From Epiperipatus broadwayi (taxonomy: Eukaryota; Onychophora; Udeonychophora; Euonychophora; Peripatidae), in assembly GCA_028023455.1 (NCBI GenBank), contig JAQFVV010000021.1, forward strand, positions 62,001 through 126,000: a stretch of DNA of 64,000 nucleotides. The letters run 5' to 3'. The stretch's first letter is position 1; the number at the start of each line of letters is the position of its first letter. Both the position numbers and the translations under genes were made by a program. The notes under the pieces were generated by a model, which was given only the letters and a program-made list of their open reading frames with translations, was not told where the DNA came from and did not search any database. This document shows, in pieces, positions 24,753 to 35,960 of this stretch.

Positions 24753-25155
24753 ACAAGATAGAAACTAGGTTGGAGATATTGGATGGATAGGCAGTAGATA
24801 ATGATTTTGTGCATAAACCTTTCAGCATCTATTAATTACTATGATTTGCATAGAATGGAACAATTGTATGGAGAGTTGGATATTGTTCTAATAGTTTGTG
24901 TAAGCATAGAAAATGGTAATTATGTGATGCTTTAATAGTTTTATAACAGTCCTGCCCATAGGATGATGATGAATGTGGTTATTAAAAACCCCAAGATTCA
25001 AAATGTAAAGATACTGAATTGGGTTCAGATCTGTATGACTATATAAGTGAAAGAGATTGGATTTATCTTAGACTCATAAATTTATAGTTAACTAAACAAG
25101 CAAAGGCTGCTAGAAGGTTGCATTAGATCCTAAGATCTAGATACCCTGCACTCAG

Positions 25156-25214
25156 ATCCAAGGCTCCTCACTGACAAAAGTTACAAGCTGAAATCTAGTC
25201 TGGAGATATTGGAT
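25156..25214 (+). ncRNA. Hammerhead ribozyme, family K, second unit of K3 (mutated core)
   Basis: Stem I outer strands ATCCAA (25156-25161) and TTGGAT (25209-25214) pair perfectly. Between them the CTGATGA box reads CTGACAA (25171-25177) and GAAA is intact at 25190-25193. GTC ends at 25200, where cleavage would occur. Stem III is very short. Confidence 0.65.
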
Positions 25215-25595
25215 GAGCAGGCTCTAGATAGGAATTTTTTGCACAAACTTTTCATTATCTATTGATTATTAAGTTTCACACTGGGTGGCACTATTGTATA
25301 GAGTTGGCTACTATTTAATAGCTGGTATAACCATAGAAAATGGTGATCATATGATGTTTTAGTGGTTTTATTTTTTCACAAAGTAAATCATACTCTTGAC
25401 TTATATTTATTTACAATCTTCAATTAGCAGATGTACTTGTCTTCAGACAGAAATATCATAACATACAGTGAAACCAGGATGCACTCTCAATCAATATACA
25501 ATACTTCGATTATATTCTACCCCCTCCCCCAATATACAATGTAAATACATTTTTTAAAATGTAAATTGTGAATAAATAGAAAATAAACATATTAC

Positions 25596-25882
25596 ATTTC
25601 AATTTAATAATCTTTATGAAATGATAATAGCCATTTTATGAAATGATAATAGCCATTTTTTGTTTCAAATCCCATACACAATCTTATTTATTAATAACAT
25701 TGTTTCATATTAAATTGAAAGTGTATATATACACTTTCAATTTAATATGAAACAATGTTATTAATAAATAAGATTGTGTATGGGATTTGAAACAATATGA
25801 AACAATGTTATTAATAAATAAGATTGTGTATGGGATTTGAAACAAAAATGGCTATTATCATTTCATAAAGATTATTAAATTG

Positions 25883-25886
<4 letters not shown>
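25596..25886. repeat. Near-perfect palindrome with local duplications
   Basis: Symmetric about 25727/25728 (gtgtatatatacac). Both arms contain tttcaatttaatatgaaaca, gttattaataaataagattg, gtatgggatttgaaaca, aatggctattatcatttca and end in aatttaataatctttatgaa or its complement. The left arm carries an extra ~20-bp copy of the gaaatgataatagccatttt block; the right arm carries an extra ~49-bp copy of the next block. Otherwise the arms are almost identical, implying recent formation or gene conversion. No coding. Confidence 0.85.
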
Positions 25887-25922
<36 letters not shown>

Positions 25923-25926
25923 CCAA

Positions 25927-25965
<39 letters not shown>

Positions 25966-25985
25966 TGGTTATGGTATAGTGCTCA
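25887..25985. repeat. (TA)n tracts inside a small palindrome
   Basis: Two TA runs separated by ataaccaagta and closed by taaacttggttatgg; the non-TA parts are complementary (aaccaag/cttggtt). Confidence 0.85.
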
Positions 25986-27052
25986 TGTAATAAAATATTT
26001 TTTAAATGTAAGGCTAAAAATTTTATAAAATTTAATAAAATTTGTTTTAAGTCATAGATATTGATTTAGTAATGGCAAAAAGTAAGCACTGCAAAATATT
26101 ATTTCAATTGGATCCAAAATCATAATTCAGAATCTGAAATGATTAATGGCAAATATAAGATGACTGTATAAATTCTGAAGCTGATATGAACTTAAAAACA
26201 TCAAAACAACTAGAAAAGCTATTGTCTGCTGATAACAAAATTGTTTTTATATTTCTTAAGGGCAAAAAATGTTATTGAAAAAAAGAATAGAGTATGTTTA
26301 ATTGCAATGTAACTCTGATATTTTGCTGTTCATTTTATTTTAAAAAAAGAAACTTGTACTATATTAACTTATTTATAATTTTTATTTTTTTTAATTATTA
26401 GGAATGATTGAATGAACATACAGTAAATATGTGCAAATTTTTCTTTCAATTTACTATAAAGAACTTTTTTTTTAATTTTAATTTTATTTATATTATAATC
26501 TCAATTTTTATATGCATACTATTTACAGTTTAAAATATATTGTACACTCAAATATTAATAAATAATACATATTCTATTGTAATGAAAGCTTATCAACAAA
26601 ATCTGAGCTTTGGTACATGATGCAGGATGTACAAGAAAAGGGTTTGGGGCAAAATATAACAGAATTAACTGTACATATGTATTGGAACATTTCACTCAAT
26701 GATAAAGTTGAATTTTGATTCTTATTTTGAGTAGTTTACAAATTAAACTTTACTATTTATTTGTAGTTATTTATTATAATCTTTTAGATGAAGAATACAT
26801 TTATATGGAATATTAAATAAGCAAAATAAAATATTGGATATTCTTAAAAACTACACTTTGCTATACTGTTCTCGATTAGTGACAATTTAAAAATAACAAG
26901 AATTAACAATTATGTATATATATTCATTCTATTCTTGGCTTTTTATTCATCTACAAAGTTTTATTTAACCATAGCCTGAATGAAAGTCGTTTACTCTATT
27001 TAATTACATATGTCTTAGGCTATTCCAATTTCATATTTGTATATATTATAAT
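25986..27052. other. AT-rich spacer, no recognisable feature
   Basis: Nothing recognised. Confidence 0.5.
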
Positions 27053-27330
27053 CATCATCTTTTTCAACAACTATTCATCTTCTGTAGCAATATGGTCTCT
27101 CTGAGTTCAGGCCATCTTCTTCCATCTCTAGTCTCTCTTCTATCCATTAATAGATGAAGTAAGGAATTGTTCTGGTGTAATGTGGAAAGAGAGATTAGAG
27201 ATGGGTGGATGAAATAAGGATGTGTGCTGGAGTGATGTGAAGAGAGGCTAGAAATCAAAGAAGGTGGATTGAACCTTAGAAAGACCTTCATCCTGCAGTG
27301 GGTAGATAATGGTCCAAAATGATGACGGTG
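27053..27330. mobile_element. Two RTE 3' ends joined head to head
   Basis: 27053-27140 matches the RTE 3' end in minus orientation (catcat... ggtctctctgagttcaggc...), and 27140-27330 matches it in plus orientation (gatgaaataaggatgtgtgc, aagaccttcatcctgcagtgg). The inner ends meet near 27140. Both are short dead fragments. Confidence 0.7.
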
Positions 27331-28264
27331 GTATATATAAACATAAAATTGACTCTTTGATATCATATAGACTGCTATTTACTCATATCCTGAAGAATAA
27401 TGGTTTACTCCATTTGATTACATATATATGTAACAAATATATACGCGTGTGTGTTTAGAAAACAAAACTTTATCAAAAAAATTACCACTGCTGAAAACAA
27501 AAACTATTTAAAAAAATAATTCCTATACCCATTTACCTTCTTCTATCGGTTTTTCTATTTACTAAAATATACCTATTACATATATAACTTGTTTTATCTT
27601 AAATTATTTTTATAGATTAAATACAAAACTATTTTGTTTTCATGATTTCTTTTACCATGTTTTTTTTCTTCTTGTTTAATAATAAAGTGCAGTTTAACGA
27701 GAAAATTATGCTCTCTGCTGTAGGAAATAAATAAATAATTAGCTTAAATAAATAAACTAACATTTCCCTCAAAGATTAAAGAAAAATGCAGAAAAGCCAA
27801 AAAGAAAAAAAATCACTCATGGTGATATTCTAATTTGCTATCCATCTTGAAAACAATTTGGATTGCATCTTGGTAGCAAGAGAGAACTAATTTCGCAGTT
27901 TTGTCTATTAAAACACTCACGGTCTTAACTTTAGACTAATTAAAAACCATTATCGCTGTTTCTAAAATGATACCATTAAGATTTTATGATCATGGCCTTT
28001 TAATATTTTGTGAAGGACCCTAAATACCATCTAACATTTAGAATAGAGAAAAAAATACTGATTAATTTTTATAATTACCAAAAACAATTAAATATTATTT
28101 TTAAAACTTCACAATAGATTTTTTTTTTTAAAAAAAATAAAAGAATTAAAATTATTGTATTTTTCATAATAAAATTTTTAATTATTTATATCTGAGTATT
28201 TCAAATATTAAAACAAAACAAAAACATCACATGAAATTAATTTACATAATGTTTTTCAAAAGTT
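27331..28264. other. AT-rich spacer, no recognisable feature
   Basis: Nothing recognised. Confidence 0.5.
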
Positions 28265-28440
28265 AGCAGCTTATTCCACTCCAGGCATGTCCTTTGTAAA
28301 TCTCAGTAATCAATAGATAGTAAATGTAGTGCTTATTAAATTTCTATTTGATGCTGTCTTATTCATATCTCTAGACTAGTTTCTGGCTTAAGATCAATCA
28401 TTATCAATGAGAAATTTTGAAACTGGATACAATATTTTTA
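28265..28440 (-). mobile_element. Hammerhead element family K, copy K4 (degenerate)
   Basis: Minus orientation. The GAAACTAGTC block (28373-28405 region) and tagagatatgaata are recognisable; the CTGATGA box reads TTGATAA and stem II is changed. Flanks match the K unit only loosely. Confidence 0.45.
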
Positions 28441-28549
28441 ATAGTTTTATGTATACAAGAATACCCCAAAAAACTGGAATCATTCACTGGAGAGCACATT
28501 TATTGTAGTACATGCTTCCATCACTAGATGCTTCTTGTGAAGATCCTTC

Positions 28550-29660
28550 TGCATATTATGTTGTGGAAATGGGATGGAGCAGGATAAAGAAGAATATGGA
28601 AAAAGGGATGGGGAATGGAAAGGGATGGGGAATGGATAGGGAAGTCAAAGTGGCTAACAGATTTCTTTCAGCATAGCTGCTGAGAGATTCCTGACTCTGT
28701 ATAAGAAGTTACAGTGCATCATATCAAATTTTAGAAAAGTTACAAAGAGAAGTAGGAAGGCATGTATTAGATGCAGATGTGTGCATGGCAAAGGAGGCAA
28801 TTCAAGGAGAAATGGGATAATCAAATTTTTATATGAGAGATGCAAAAAGCAATATGAAAATGTTCAGTAGATTGCAGTTTATGGATAATAAAAGAATAGT
28901 CAAAATAGTATTTAATTGGGGTAATGAATAAAGGATGGCAACAAGATGATTGAGGAAGGTAATGTGGTATGCAGAAGATTTTGATAAAAAATGTATGTCA
29001 GTATACTTATACAAAAGGTGGAATGATTGTGTTAGGAGAATTGTTGAATGTTATAGTGGTAAAGAATGGGATAGAAGAATAGATGTATTAATAATGAACA
29101 GGGAGTTGAAGAGATGAAAATCTAATATGGAGAGTAAAAAAAGTTCTAAATATATATAGAAGTAAATAGAATACTGGGGGCAAGTTAATTTATGATATTA
29201 GCAAGGAAAGTAGTATACTGTTTAAGGCTTGAAATGGGATCTTTAGCAATAAGGGAATATATACATAAATGGAAAAATGTGGGTCATTTAATCTGCAAGT
29301 TGTGTAAGGAAGACATTAAAAAGTATTAGCCATATATTAATTGAATGTAAATGCCTGAAAGCAGAAAGGTTACAAATAACGAAGTTGTGAGAGAATAAAT
29401 ATAAACAAAGTGATTATACTGAAAGTGAGTTATTGGTTTTTATGCTGAGTTTGTGAAAAGATAAGAGAAATTTAGATAAAAATACCATAGAATTGACAGA
29501 GATTATGTTGTGGAAATGGGATGGAGCAGAATATGGGACAACGTAGGGTGGGGAATGAAAAGGGAAGATAAAATGGTAAACAGGTTTCACGGGGTATCGT
29601 TGCTGAAAGTCCTGACTCTGCATAAGGCAACGTCACAGTACTTCACATCACATCACACCA
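28550..29660 (+). pseudogene. Non-LTR retrotransposon family B, 3' ends of two copies in tandem
   Basis: A short 3' end (28550-28725) is followed by a longer one (about 28726-29660); both contain ttgtggaaatgggatgga, aatggg(g)aatg and gctga(a/g)ag...cctgactctg. The longer copy encodes, with several stops, NDCVRRIVECYSGKEWDRR and ICKLCKED...ISHILIEC, a C-x2-C...H-x4-C zinc knuckle as in LINE C-termini. It ends in cttcacatcacatcaca, a (CACAT)n-like tail. Clade not assigned. Both copies are broken. Confidence 0.7.
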
Positions 29661-29984
29661 GGTTGCTCTTTGGCATTATTGAGTAAAGTTATAATGCTAG
29701 GCAGTAATTTTTTTTGATAAGTGTGTATTGCTTATTTGGTGTATTTTGAAATAGCTAAAAGATTGAAATAATATGAAATTCTGTTTCCTATTAGAGAATA
29801 TGGCAGGGATAATAACAGTTGTAATACTTAAAACAACTTATAATTAAGCTGCTGTGGGTGTGGTTTAATGGAAGAGTTCAAATTAACCACATCCCAAAAA
29901 AGTTCAGTGAGTCAAAATCCTATGTCAAGCTGGTTGCTAATTTGTTTTTGATGCAAACTGCACTGCTCACTCAAAATTCATTGA
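29661..29984. other. AT-rich spacer
   Basis: Nothing firm; a mariner-like remnant may begin within the last ~100 bp. Confidence 0.4.
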
Positions 29985-30210
29985 TAACATGTCAGCAATT
30001 TTACCTATACGCTCTAAAACATTTTTGATGCAATTATCATTATGGCAATGTGCCAGCACAAAGACTGAGTATAAAACAATTTTAACCAAAAGTAGCATGA
30101 CCCAGCTTAGCCATCTGCCACATTCCCCAAACAGACTGTTTGACTATTTTTCTGAAGTTCTCAAAGGAAAACATTTTGCAGACATTAAAAGACATCATTT
30201 TTCTAGTAGT
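29985..30210 (+). pseudogene. Possible mariner-type transposase C-terminal remnant
   Basis: The frame reads QLSHLPHSPNRLFDYFSEVL followed by KGKHFADIK. This resembles the LPHPPYSPDLAP-D-FLFPKLK-LKG-RF block of mariner transposases, with the DLAPxD stretch deleted. Upstream residues could correspond to the DNAxxH block but are too decayed to confirm. No complete catalytic triad is visible. If correct, it is a dead relic lying just outside the inverted-repeat element that follows. Confidence 0.35.
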
Positions 30211-30250
30211 TGTCTGAAGGTTTGTGATGATGGTATTTTATTAAATGTAA

Positions 30251-30680
30251 TATGTTGGACTATTTCCATCATCTATGAGTGAATGTTGAATGTATAGAAA
30301 TTTTTAAACTTTATTTAAACTTTCCAAATACAAACAAGTTATTAGTAACCCTCATATATAAATGTATCAAATTTCTACTATATGTTGCCTTTGACAGAAT
30401 AGCTCAGTTGGTTAGAACATCTGCCTTAAATTCAATATTCAAGAATCTAAAGGTGCAAGTTCAACTTCTAAGCAAATATTGTCACTGTGCATATAGGCCA
30501 GCAACATGTGAAGTAGAGTGGAGAATAATACTACTCGAAATGTTGTGTAATTGCTAACTTGTGTTGTCTATTTGTATGTTATTACTAACAAATTGTTTGT
30601 ATTTGGAAAATTTCAATGAAGTTTACAATGTCTTATACATTCAACAGTCACTTATAGATGATGGAAATAGTCCAACATAT
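30251..30680. mobile_element. Element with ~105-bp terminal inverted repeats around a tRNA-like core
   Basis: Left end tatgttggactatttccatc (30251-) is the reverse complement of gatggaaatagtccaacata at the right end (to 30679). Pairing continues inwards through tgttgaatgtata, ccaaatacaaacaa and ttagtaa to about 30355 and 30575. A TA is present at each outer edge, as for Tc1/mariner-type target duplication. No coding; the core is a degenerate tRNA-like sequence. Confidence 0.7.
30391..30475 (+). repeat. tRNA-like sequence with A and B boxes
   Basis: TAGCTCAGTTGG at about 30400 fits the pol III A box and AAGTTCAACTTC at about 30457 is close to the B box. Between them the anticodon region has an insertion and no good anticodon stem. 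It is a tRNA pseudogene or the head of a tRNA-derived SINE, not a functional tRNA. Confidence 0.6.
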
Positions 30681-31399
30681 CACATCTAATCATTTTTCCA
30701 GAGTTTCAGATCTGCTTTAAAAAATAAAAAATACCTTTAGAATAATGCACTGTATGCTCTGTTTAACACAGTGGTAGAATAATAAATACAAAAGCTAAAA
30801 ATTTATGAGTCATTTGCTGAAGTTTTAAAATCACATGATGATCATGGTCTAATCATCTGATTTTTATTTTTATTGGAAAGAATTTAATCATTCTAAACTC
30901 AACAAATTTTTAATCAGTGACAATAGACAGTATTTCCAATCAAGCCACCATTAATTTCTCATTATAATATAAAATCCACTTTATTATGTTATCCATGTAT
31001 CAGGAATGAAAAAAAAAATGTTGTTTTATCTCCAGTTTAGGTTAGTATTTACTTAAATAGGTTGCTGAATTAATTTTAGAAAATATAAGGTTTAAAATGT
31101 TGGAATAATTTAATCAAATAAATGCAACTAAAACAAAAGCAATTAAAAATAGTAAAATTAAAATGGATTGTTGGACAGAAGTTGATAATTTTACATTGTT
31201 GAGGAGTTAATTGAATGATCAGTATTGCATATAATAAATGAAACTGAAATGACCAATCACAATGGCGTACATATTTTATTAAAATATATAGCTTATTTCT
31301 TGCCCTTTTCCATCTGGCATTGTAAATATCTTCAAATCATAAATTTAAAAATAATCTACTAGTTATCTTCAGTAGAGATACATAAATCATCAACTACTA
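30681..31399. other. AT-rich spacer, no recognisable feature
   Basis: Nothing recognised. Confidence 0.5.
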
Positions 31400-31615
31400 T
31401 AGAATATAAACAAGGCAAAACTCTCCATACACTAGTGCCACCCTGTGCCAACCAGAGTAATCAATGGATACCAGAAGGCTTGTGCATAAAATCCCTATCT
31501 AGTGCCTACTCTGGTTGGCACAGTGTGGCACTACTGTATGGAGAGTTTTGCCTTGTTTATTAACAATTATGTGCTAGTATAAGAGATAGTGATCATGTGA
31601 TACTATAAAATTTAT
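31400..31615. mobile_element. Element family K, copy K5 (compact palindrome without ribozyme)
   Basis: aacaaggcaaaactctccat (31410-) mirrors atggagagttttgccttgtt (to 31559), and tgtgccaaccagagta mirrors tactctggttggcaca. The ~45-bp centre keeps the K block cttgtgcataaaatcccta. The right side continues to the K end gtgatcatgtgat. The ribozyme segment is deleted. Confidence 0.7.
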
Positions 31616-32282
31616 TAATATTTCTGAGAAACTGCTAACTGATTTTTTCAAATGACTGCAACTGATTGTAAACAGCTAAAACAATAGACAGACTAAAAGA
31701 ACTTTTAAAATTTGCTTACAATCGCCACTTTTCTCAAGTATTTTATAGGTTCCTGCAGGATAAACAAGACATTCTTAGATATATATATGAACTTTATTTT
31801 AAAAAAAAAAACTGCAAAACTGATGAATTATTATTTTATTAAAGTATATTTCAGCATCTTCTCCAAAGGCACACAATATGAAAAACAAGTTTATAAGATT
31901 ATTTAATAATTATATAATTATTTATTTTGTGTGAGAGAATTAACCTTGGATTAATGAAATTTAATTTAACGAAAATTATATAGATTTAAAAATTTTATTT
32001 TATGATAATATTTTTTTTATTTACTTATAATTTGTTTTCAATGGTTAAGTGAATTTTGACAATAAAATATTTGTTTTTATAGAAATATTAGAGATGAAGT
32101 ACCTCTAAACTTATGTAAATTTTGTTTTATGTTTATAAATAGTGACAATCTTTATGTCATATATATAAAAGATGTAGCATTCCTTCTATTTACAGTAGAT
32201 AAAGAAATCACATTTACATGTATATTTTTGTAGTTAAACTACTTGATAAATTGGCATAGTACATGGGATTGCTGCCATATCA
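31616..32282. other. AT-rich spacer, no recognisable feature
   Basis: Nothing recognised. Confidence 0.5.
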
Positions 32283-32368
32283 TTTTTAAAGATGATATTT
32301 ATAGAAATATGCTGATGTCTGAGTCTCTGAGATATCAGTATATTTCTATAAATATCATCTTTTAAAAA
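32283..32368. repeat. Strong hairpin abutting an RTE 5' truncation point
   Basis: Arms 32283-32315 and 32334-32368 are almost perfect complements (gatgatatttatagaaatat against atatttctataaatatcatc) with an ~18-nt loop. The truncated RTE copy begins within a few bases of the right arm. Confidence 0.8.
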
Positions 32369-32968
32369 ATAATACCTTGGTCATATTATTAATACAGATA
32401 AAAACATAATGGATGAAATTAATCATAGAATTAAACTTTCTTGGAGTGCTTTTGATAGAAATAACTCAAAACTAAAAGGAAATATGCCTATGTGTTTGAA
32501 AAGGAAGGTTTTTAACAAATGTGTTTTGCTAGTTCTTATTTATGGATCTGAGACTTCTTAGACAATTAATAGAAGAACAGTACAGAGACTTCGGATCACT
32601 CAAAGAAGTATGGGCAGATGCATGCTGGGAGTAACAAGAAGAGATTGAAAATACAATGTATGGGTAAGAGAACAAACAGATGTTACTGACTTCATTGAAA
32701 AAATTAAAAAATTGAAGAGTTGGTCTGGATATATTGCTAAAAAAGATGATAATAGATGGACAATTGAAGTCTTAAACTGGATTCCAAGAGATTGTAAAAG
32801 ACCCAAAAAGAGACCACATGTGAGATGGATAGATAAGATGAGAAAGTGTGCAGGGGTGATGTGGATAAGAGAAGATAAAGATTGGAGGAGATGGATTAAA
32901 CTTGGAGAGACCTTCATCCTGCAGTGGATTGATAATGGTTGATGATGATGATGATGATGATGATACTG
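32364..32968 (+). pseudogene. RTE-type retrotransposon, 3' fragment
   Basis: Starts at YLGHIINTDKNIMDEINHR, so the RT catalytic region is absent. The C-terminal conserved blocks follow: NMPMCLKRKVFNKCVL, VTRRD then a TGA stop, RPKKRPHVRWIDKMRKCAG and LGETFILQWID. It ends in a (TGATGA)n tail at about 32940-32968, the canonical RTE 3' end. Tail to tail with the next copy, about 200 bp away. Confidence 0.9.
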
Positions 32969-33179
32969 ATATCTAGTCAGAATGAATTATATTTTGTGGA
33001 ATTAAATTTAAGTTAGTTGAATCACCAACCTGATAAAACATATTCATGATTTATTTGAATTATTATTCAATACTAAGCAATTTTATGTTTAATAAAGTAT
33101 AACCTTTGTTATTATTTATGTAGAATCAAATATAGCTGAAAAACACAAACTAAGTGGGAAAATTATAAAATCATCATCA

Positions 33180-34690
33180 TCAACCATTATCAATCCACAG
33201 CAGGATGAAAGTCTCTCCAAGTTCAATCCATCTTTTCCTATCTTTAGCTTCTCTTCTCCACAACACCCCTGCACACCTTCTTATTTCATCCATCCATCTC
33301 ACATGTGGTCTCTTTCTGGTTCTTTTACAATCTCTTCAAATCCAGTTTAAAATTTCAATTGTCCATCTATTATCATCTCTTCTAACAATATGTCCAGCCC
33401 AACTCCACTTCAGTCTTTTAATTTTTTCAATAAGATCAGTAACACCTGTTTGTTCTCTTACCCATACATTGCGTTTTCGATCTCTTCTTGTTACGCCCAA
33501 CATGCATCTCTCCATACTTCATTGAGTGGTCTGAAGTCTCTGTATTGCTTTTCTATTAAGTGTCCAAGCCTCAGATCCATAAGTAAGAACTGGCAAAACA
33601 CATTTATTAAAAACCTTCCTTTTCAAACACATAGGCATATTTCCTATTAGTATCAAGTTATTTCTACCAAAAGCACTCCAACCAAGTTTCATTCTATGAT
33701 TAATTTCATCCATTATATTTCCGTCTGTATTAATAATCTGACCAAGGTATTTGTAACTGTTAACTTCTTCTAACTCATCATAATCAATATTTATTTTCAT
33801 ATTTTGAGAAAATCTATTAAACATTACTTTAGTCTTTTTAACATTTATCTTTAGTCCTATTTTCCTATTTTCATCTGATAACTCCTGCAACATTTCCTGT
33901 AGCTCTAAAGCATTATTTACAAAAACAACTACATCATCTGCAAAATCTAAATGACTTAAATAATCTCCATTTACTTTCACTCCTTTAGTTTCCAATTTTA
34001 ATCCACAAAATACTTCTAGCAACACTGCTGTAAAAAGTTTTGGAGATATGGAGTCACCCTGTCTTACACCCATTTGAATGTTGATTTTCCTACTATCATT
34101 ATGTAATCTAATTGTTGCTGTTGCATTTTTATAAATATTTTTTTAAATATGACAATATCCTGGATCTACACCTTGATGATCCAATGCTTTAATCACTGAA
34201 GAAATGTTTATAGCATCAAATGCCTTTTCATAATCTACAAATCCTAAGCATAATGGCAACTCATATTTATTTGTCCTTTCTATCCTGCCTGTTCTCTTGG
34301 TTGGTGGAAATCCAGTGTTTTCTGTAGACAAGTTGTAATTATCTTAGTAAAAATTTTGTATAAAACTGATAAAAGACTGATAGGTCTGTAATTTCTAATA
34401 TCTTCTTTATCACCTTTTTTAAATATTAATATTAATACTGCATTCTTCCAATCATCTGGCACATCTTTATCACTTAGACATTTGGTATATAACTTTGCTA
34501 AAAAAAAATGTATATTTCTTCACCTACTTCTTTTAATATAGCAATTATAATTCCATCATTACTTGGAACCTTTCCTTTCTTCATAAATTTAATTGCATGT
34601 CTCACTTCCTCTTTCAAAATTCTAGGCAATTCAGAAGATATAATATGTATAGGAGGCACTTGTTCTTTATTACTATATAATTCTTGATAG
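33180..34690 (-). pseudogene. RTE reverse transcriptase and C-terminal domain
   Basis: Blocks in order: MPDDWKNAVLILIFKKGDKED, NYRPISLLSVLYKIFTKI, FVDYEKAFDAI, RQGDSISPKLF, then HLDFADDVVVF with the catalytic FADD intact (residues 44-47 of the 184-codon open stretch), NSYKYLGQIINTDG and LTYGSEAW. At 33479 the RRD-R junction is encoded by CGA, whereas three other copies read TGA or are damaged there. Frameshifts near 34300 and 34075 split it into three frames. Confidence 0.88.
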
Positions 34691-35279
34691 AAGTCTTTCT
34701 ACACATTTCATGACATCATCTCTCTTTTTAGTAATAATGCCATCTTTTTTTCTTATTGCAGATATAAATTTCCTACCAATACCAAAATGTTGTTATACAC
34801 TCTTTAGACTTTTATTCTCTTCTACAGCTTTTCCTGCTAGTTCACAATTATACTTTCTTATATCATTTTCAACTCTTTTCCGCATCATTTTACAAAATTC
34901 AAGATATTCAATCTTTTTTAATGCATAATTGTTGTATATTCTCATATTCCTTCTTTTCTTTATAAATTCTCTAGTCTCAGTAGAAATTTTATTGGTCAAT
35001 TGCTGCTTTTTTTTACCAGCTATCTTTGTTGCAGTTTTTAAAAGAGTATCAGTCATTTTCCTATTAATGTCATTCAAATCTGAATCATGTTCAAAATCTA
35101 CTAATACTTGAAACTGATTTGTAAGTTCTAATTTAAAGTCTTTAGAATGTTTCTGAAGATTAGGAATATCAACTGTAAATATTGTTTTCCTTAATAATTT
35201 TTGTCTCTCTAGTTTTGCATTAACATGTATCTTACATCTTACTAATCGATCATCACTTCCTGTGATAAATTTATTAAGA

Positions 35280-35960
35280 ACATTACAATCTTAAAATATG
35301 TATTTTCTGTTAGTCAAAATATAATCCAATTCTGTTGTACCTTCATTTGGATGCTTCCATGTCCATTTCCTTTTAACATTTTTCTCAAAAAAAGAATTCA
35401 TAATATAAAGTTTTTCTTTTTCTGCAAACTCCACAAGTCTATGTCCTCTATCATTTCTATTACCATAACCAAAATTACCTACAACATTTTCATCTTTCAT
35501 TTGTTTACCAATTCTAGCATTAAAGTCTCCCATAACAATTTTAAAATGTTGTTTACTCTGATTAAAAGCCTTTTGTACATCCGTGTAAAAATCTTCTATA
35601 ACTTCATCACTATGAGAACTTGCTGGGGCATAAACCTGAATTATCTGCATTTGGTATCTGCTATTAAGTTGTAAAACTAATCTTGCCACCCTGTCTGATA
35701 CACCGTCAATCTCCACAATGTTATTCTTCCATTTTTTATTTATAATGAATCCAACTCACTTGTATTTCCAATATTTGTGCCTTTAAAGAAGAGTATATGT
35801 CCACTTTTTAAATCAATTGTTTTTTTCATCTTTTCTTCTAACTTCACAAAGTCCAATAATGTCCCATTTAATATAAGATAGTTCTTCTAACTCTTGCAAT
35901 CTTCCTTCACTTGAAAGTGATCTGCAGTTGTAGTACCTAAATAAAAAATCATCATCAAAT
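35280..35960 (-). pseudogene. RTE apurinic-endonuclease-like (EEP) domain
   Basis: The frame begins YYNCRSLSSEGRLQELEELS, continues KWDIIGLCEVRRK and, after a frame change, carries IIQVYAPASSHSDEVIEDFY, VMGDFNARIG (catalytic GDFN block) and TELDYILTN near the end. These are the order and motifs of the APE-like endonuclease that nicks target DNA for target-primed reverse transcription. A stop follows RRKDEKNN, and a shift lies between there and the 141-codon intact part (35716-35291). The final SDH block is outside the intact frame. Confidence 0.85.

Larger units (their letters stand above)
24610..25370 (+). mobile_element. Hammerhead element family K, copy K3 (inverted start, then tandem units)
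   Basis: The first ~140 bp (24610-24750) are minus orientation; the copy then flips inside ribozyme stem II and continues in plus orientation. The block tggagatattggatg, which follows the ribozyme cleavage site, occurs at 24771 and 25201, a period of 430 bp. Between them lie the whole unit, including gatgatgatgaatgtggtt, gaattgggttcagat and taagatctaga. The copy ends with gtgatcatatgatgtttta. Tandem units with one ribozyme each are the hallmark of retrozymes. Confidence 0.75.

Noticed and set aside
32305-32340. gctgatgtctgag in a hairpin, considered as a hammerhead
   Set aside because: The box is wrong (CTGATGT) and no GAAA follows.
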